This document shows positions 5,438-8,938 of a DNA stretch of 8,938 nucleotides, piece after piece (the stretch's first letter is position 1; each line of letters begins with the position of its first letter). This DNA comes from Proteiniphilum sp. UBA4084. Lineage in GTDB: Bacteria > Bacteroidota > Bacteroidia > Bacteroidales > Dysgonomonadaceae. The DNA is taken from assembly GCA_002383605.1 (NCBI GenBank), contig DFYK01000078.1, positions 22,920-31,857 on the forward strand, in the 5' to 3' direction. The position numbers and the translations under genes were made by a program. Under the pieces are notes generated by a model. It saw only the letters and a list, made by a program, of their open reading frames with translations. It was not told the DNA's origin and did no database searches.

Positions 5438-7612
5438 TTAATCTTCAGTTCTGCGGGGCCGGTCATGATGCTCTCCGTGCGGATTATCCTCTCTGGGAGG
5501 ACGCGGAAGCAATACTTTGCGGGAGAGTTTGAATTTACCGGTCCGCGGGTCGATGTCGATCAGTTTCACCTGTATCTTGTCGCCCTCCTTGATGCCGGCA
5601 TCTTCCACCCGTTCAAGTCTTTTCCAGTCGATTTCGGAAATGTGGAGCAGTCCGTCCTTTCCGGGGAGGAATTCGCAGAAAGCGCCGTAAGGCATCACCG
5701 AGCGCACGGTAGCTTCGTATACTTCGCCTACTTCGGGCACGGCCACAATGCCCTTGATCTTGTTCATGGCTGCATCGATGGAAGCCTTGTTGGTGGCAGA
5801 TACTTCCACGCGTCCCTTGTTGTCGATCTCCTCGATGGTGATGGTGGCACCCGTTTCTTCCTGGATGCCCTGGATGATCTTTCCACCCGGGCCAATCACG
5901 GCGCCGATGTAGTCTTTCGGAATTTCGATCACTTCGATGCGTGGTGCATGCGGTTTCAGGTCGGCACGTGGTTCGGAGAGCGTCTCCATCATCTTGCCCA
6001 TGATGTGTTCACGTCCAGCCTTGGCCTGTGCCAGAGCTTTCTCCAGGATCTCGAAGGAGAGCCCGTCCACCTTGATGTCCATCTGGGTGGCGGTGATGCC
6101 GTCTTTGGTGCCGCACACCTTGAAGTCCATGTCGCCCAGGTGATCTTCGTCTCCCAGAATATCGGAGAGGATGGCATAGTTTTGTCCCTTGTTTTCGGAG
6201 ATCAGTCCCATGGCGATGCCGCTGACCGGTTTTTTGATGGTTACACCGGCATCCATCAGTGCAAGTGTACCCGCGCAGACGGTGGCCATGGAGGAGGAAC
6301 CGTTTGATTCCAGGATGTCGGATACCACGCGTACCACGTAAGGGTATCCCTGCGGGATCATCCGTTTGAGGGCACGATGGGCCAGATTGCCGTGGCCTAT
6401 CTCGCGACGGCCGGTACCGCGTTGCGGCCGGGCTTCGCCGGTGGAGAAGGGAGGGAAGTTGTAATGTAGTAAAAATCGTTCTGAACTGTGTAGCAGCGCA
6501 TCGTCGATCATCTTCTCATCGAGTTTAGTGCCCAGTGTCACGGTTGTGAGCGACTGTGTTTCACCGCGGGTGAAGAGTGCCGATCCGTGGGGGCCGGGGA
6601 TAAAATCCACCTCGCTCCAGATGGGGCGTATCTCGGTAGTCTTGCGTCCATCGAGTCGTTTACCCTCGTCGAGGATGCTGCGGCGCATCGCCTCTTTTTC
6701 CACTTCGTGGTAATAGCGGCCGGCCAGCGGTGCTTTTTCTTCGCGTTCCGCTTCGGGCAACGCTTCCAAAAAATCGGCAAGGATGGCCTCAAAAGCCTCT
6801 ATGCGTTGGTGCTTGTTTGGATTCTGCGAAGCTGCCACTTCATAGGCGCGTCCGTAGCATTTATCCCATACCAGCTTACGCAGTTCTTCGTCGTTGTCTT
6901 CGTGGTTGTAGGTGCGCTTTACTGTTTTGTCCACTGCTTCGGTCAGTTCTATCTGAGCCAGACAGTGTTTTTTGATCTCCTCATGTGCCACTTTGATGGC
7001 TTCGAGCATCTCTGCTTCCGACACTTCGTTCATCTCGCCTTCCACCATCATGATGTTGTCGAGGGTGGCGCCCACCATGATGTCGATATCGGCTTTGGCT
7101 AGTTCACTGAAGGTGGGGTTTATTACAAATTTGCCGTCGATGCGTGCTACGCGCACTTCCGATATCGGTCCGTTGAAAGGTATATCGGATACGGCCAGTG
7201 CGGCGGAGGCTGCGAGGCCTGCCAGTGCATCGGGCATATCTTCGCCGTTGGAGGAGAAAAGGATCACGTTTACAAAAACATCGGCATGGTAATCGTCGGG
7301 GAAGAGAGGACGCAGGGCACGGTCGATGAGCCTGCTTGTGAGTATCTCGGCGTCGGAGGGTCTACCTTCTCTTTTCAGGAATCCGCCCGGAAAGCGTCCT
7401 GCGGAGGCAAATTTCTCCCTGTATTCCACCTGTAAAGGCATAAAGTCGGTTCCCGGGGTTGCATCTTTGGCTGCGCACACAGTTGCCAGTAACATCGTGT
7501 CGCCCATGCGAAGTGTCACGGATCCGTCGGCCTGTTTTGCCAGTTTACCCGTTTCCAGCGTGATTTCGCGGCCGTCTGGCAGCATAATCCGCTTAACTAT
7601 TGGATTTGTCAT
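5438..7612 (-). CDS. pnp: Polynucleotide phosphorylase (polyribonucleotide nucleotidyltransferase)
   Basis: This 724-residue enzyme degrades RNA 3' to 5' using phosphate and can add nucleotides in reverse; it is normally a ring-shaped trimer in the RNA degradation machinery. All domains are present in order: first RNase PH domain (about 1-145, with FPGGFLKREGR at 74-84 and the following RPLFPDD), the all-alpha linker (about 150-315), second catalytic RNase PH domain (about 318-550, with GETQSLTTVTLGT, ESNGSSSMA at 435-443 and LGDEDHLGDMDFK at 486-498), KH domain with IGPGGK (573-578), and S1 domain (about 629-699). A short tail rich in His, Arg and Pro follows. I chose ATG at 7612 (MTNPIVKRIML) because it matches family N-termini; the ATG at 7651 would add 13 residues and overlap the likely promoter. 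The gene appears monocistronic. Confidence 0.98.
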   Translation of the reverse strand: MTNPIVKRIMLPDGREITLETGKLAKQADGSVTLRMGDTMLLATVCAAKDATPGTDFMPLQVEYREKFASAGRFPGGFLKREGRPSDAEILTSRLIDRALRPLFPDDYHADVFVNVILFSSNGEDMPDALAGLAASAALAVSDIPFNGPISEVRVARIDGKFVINPTFSELAKADIDIMVGATLDNIMMVEGEMNEVSEAEMLEAIKVAHEEIKKHCLAQIELTEAVDKTVKRTYNHEDNDEELRKLVWDKCYGRAYEVAASQNPNKHQRIEAFEAILADFLEALPEAEREEKAPLAGRYYHEVEKEAMRRSILDEGKRLDGRKTTEIRPIWSEVDFIPGPHGSALFTRGETQSLTTVTLGTKLDEKMIDDALLHSSERFLLHYNFPPFSTGEARPQRGTGRREIGHGNLAHRALKRMIPQGYPYVVRVVSDILESNGSSSMATVCAGTLALMDAGVTIKKPVSGIAMGLISENKGQNYAILSDILGDEDHLGDMDFKVCGTKDGITATQMDIKVDGLSFEILEKALAQAKAGREHIMGKMMETLSEPRADLKPHAPRIEVIEIPKDYIGAVIGPGGKIIQGIQEETGATITIEEIDNKGRVEVSATNKASIDAAMNKIKGIVAVPEVGEVYEATVRSVMPYGAFCEFLPGKDGLLHISEIDWKRLERVEDAGIKEGDKIQVKLIDIDPRTGKFKLSRKVLLPRPPREDNPHGEHHDRPRRTED

Positions 7613-7648
7613 AAATAAAAATTGTTTTTCTATACATCTAAAATCCCA

Positions 7649-7656
7649 CAAAGTTA
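7649..7656 (-). promoter_or_regulatory. Candidate -7 promoter element of pnp
   Basis: The minus strand reads TAACTTTG, matching TAnnTTTG, about 37 bases before the pnp ATG. The motif is part of a local direct repeat (CTTTGTG, TAA, CTTTGTG). No good TTTG lies at the -33 position, so the call is moderate. No terminator is visible between the preceding ATPase gene and this site, so read-through is also possible. Confidence 0.45.
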
Positions 7657-7708
7657 CACAAAGTTTTGGTTTATTGAGATATCCTGATTATAAAATTACA
7701 GCCACCAC

Positions 7709-8938
7709 TTATATAGAATTTACAGCGTAGAGCGGAATATTTGTCATCCATGATTCCTCCTTATAATCTGCCAGAGAAGTACGGATTGCTTTTTTAGGAT
7801 GGTAGTTTTGACAAAAAAGTCTAAAACTGTTCGAGTTTAAATTTTCTCCTGATTTTACTTCAATGGGAATAATTTCATCGTCGCCATTTTGTATGATAAA
7901 ATCCAGTTCATATTTACTGTTGCCAAACGTGTGATAGTAAATGGATAAATCCTCATTCAGCGTCATTTGCTGAAAAACATATTGTTCGGTAAGCGCTCCT
8001 TTGTATTCAGTAAAAATTGCATTTCCTTCGGCGATTGTTTTTGCGTTTAGTTGCGACATGGCCCCCAGTAGTCCTACATCATTGTGAAATAGCTTGAACG
8101 CCGATAAATCCTTATATGCGACCAAAGGCAGTGCTGCTTTGGAAGTATTGTAAACTTTATGCAACAGACCTGCATCCGTTAACCATTGGATGGCCATTTC
8201 AAAATCTTTTGCCCTGCTCCCTTCTTTTATGACGCCATAAATAAATTTCTTGTTTTCTTTCGAGAGTTGGGCAGGAATGCTTTCCCAGACCATATTGATC
8301 CGGGGAAGGATTTCATTGGGGGCATGTTTGGAAAAGTCGTTGCGATAAGCGTTTATAATTTGATTTTGTAATTTTCGTACACTCAGCCAATCTCTGTTTT
8401 CTGTAAAATCTTCGACCACTTCGGGCATTCCTCCCACATACAAATAGTACCGCAAATAATTAATTAATTTTTGGTTGAAAAAATTCAGGCTGGTCAGATC
8501 TTTTTTTTCTAAAAGTTCAGCAATACCAATTTCGTCCATTGCAAGTAAAAATTCATAAAATGACATGGGATAAAGTTTCATAAAATCCACTTTTCCCACC
8601 GGGAATGATTCACCGGGATGAATACCCACACCCAAAAGAGAACCTGCAGCAATAATATGATATTGTGGCACATCTTCAAAGAGATACTTCAATGAAGTAA
8701 TACCTTTTGGTGCTGCCTGAATCTCATCAAATATAATCAAAGTGTTTTCTGCCTCAATCTTCATATTACAGTAGGCATTCAGTATTGTGAAAATTCTGTC
8801 TGCCTCAAAATCGACTTCAAAAATATTTTTTGGAGCGCCCGGACGTTCAAAATTGATATAGGCTGTTTGTTTGTACTCGGTTTTGCCAAATTCCCGAAGC
8901 AGGTATGTTTTTCCTACCTGTCTGGCGCCTAGAAAAAT
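7709..8938 (-). CDS. AAA-family ATPase with DUF4143 C-terminal domain, 5' end beyond window
   Basis: The reading frame stays open from the stop at 7709 to the window edge, giving 409 visible residues; about 30 N-terminal residues are probably missing. An internal ATG at 8764 is not the start, because the Walker A motif GARQVGKT (visible residues 4-11) lies upstream of it. Walker B is LIIFDEIQ with D71 and E72. A GSLLG segment follows, then FYEFLLAMDE and YYLYVGGMPEVV, typical of this archaeal/bacterial ATPase family. The C-terminal DUF4143 region contains ELDFII and IPIEVKSG (D346, E360, K362), which fits a PD-(D/E)XK nuclease-like core. The cellular role of the family is not established. The gene is AT-rich compared with pnp and has no visible partner, consistent with a mobile accessory gene. 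Confidence 0.93.
   Translation of the reverse strand: MFLGARQVGKTYLLREFGKTEYKQTAYINFERPGAPKNIFEVDFEADRIFTILNAYCNMKIEAENTLIIFDEIQAAPKGITSLKYLFEDVPQYHIIAAGSLLGVGIHPGESFPVGKVDFMKLYPMSFYEFLLAMDEIGIAELLEKKDLTSLNFFNQKLINYLRYYLYVGGMPEVVEDFTENRDWLSVRKLQNQIINAYRNDFSKHAPNEILPRINMVWESIPAQLSKENKKFIYGVIKEGSRAKDFEMAIQWLTDAGLLHKVYNTSKAALPLVAYKDLSAFKLFHNDVGLLGAMSQLNAKTIAEGNAIFTEYKGALTEQYVFQQMTLNEDLSIYYHTFGNSKYELDFIIQNGDDEIIPIEVKSGENLNSNSFRLFCQNYHPKKAIRTSLADYKEESWMTNIPLYAVNSI

Noticed and set aside
5399..7292. Long plus-strand open frames opposite pnp and opposite paaK and iorB
   Set aside because: They are shadows of well-recognised minus-strand genes with conserved domains and match no protein family I know.
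7613..7651. Earlier pnp start at 7651
   Set aside because: The added 13 residues do not resemble the family N-terminus and the start would lie in the TAACTTTG promoter box.

Overview
The window looks like a Bacteroidales chromosome, possibly Dysgonomonadaceae or Porphyromonadaceae. This rests on promoters of the Bacteroidetes type (TTTG and TAnnTTTG), generally weak Shine-Dalgarno sites, a PNPase that begins in the style of Bacteroides enzymes, and the gene order iorA-iorB-paaK-ACT that I recall from Bacteroides relatives. The assignment is by recognition, not by search. All eight supported genes lie on the minus strand, so transcription runs from high to low coordinates.

From right to left: an AAA/DUF4143 ATPase that runs off the right edge (7709-8938); pnp, polynucleotide phosphorylase, with its own promoter and a clear intrinsic terminator (5438-7612 and 5378-5413); a two-gene toxin-antitoxin module with a near-consensus promoter (antitoxin 5087-5254, PIN toxin 4664-5080); then a metabolic operon of iorA (2912-4516), iorB (2252-2827), a phenylacetate-CoA ligase (952-2250) and a tandem ACT-domain protein (249-674). 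The metabolic genes fit together. IorAB interconverts aryl-pyruvates and aryl-acetyl-CoA with ferredoxin, the ligase interconverts aryl-acetyl-CoA and free aryl-acetate, and the ACT protein probably senses an amino acid. This could serve aromatic amino acid breakdown or reductive synthesis of aromatic amino acids from aryl-acetates. The ATPase and toxin-antitoxin genes are visibly more AT-rich than pnp and the ior operon and look like accessory insertions.

The most unusual content is in the spacers of the ior operon. Three stretches (1-254, 675-946, 2828-2950) hold a composite repeat: arrays of a degenerate heptamer (CAGCTGT, CAGCGAT, CAGCTAT, CAGGAGT and others) separated by a conserved module of about 52 bp, present six times. 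In one place the CAG heptads change without loss of register into CTT heptads (CTTTTGT, CTTTGAT). The repeats touch or form the 3' ends of iorA, paaK and the ACT gene, put TGA at nearly every heptad junction on the sense strand, and flank the ACT gene as a direct repeat that could delete it. A second unexplained region is the iorA leader, which holds an 11-bp perfect inverted repeat overlapping a short palindrome.
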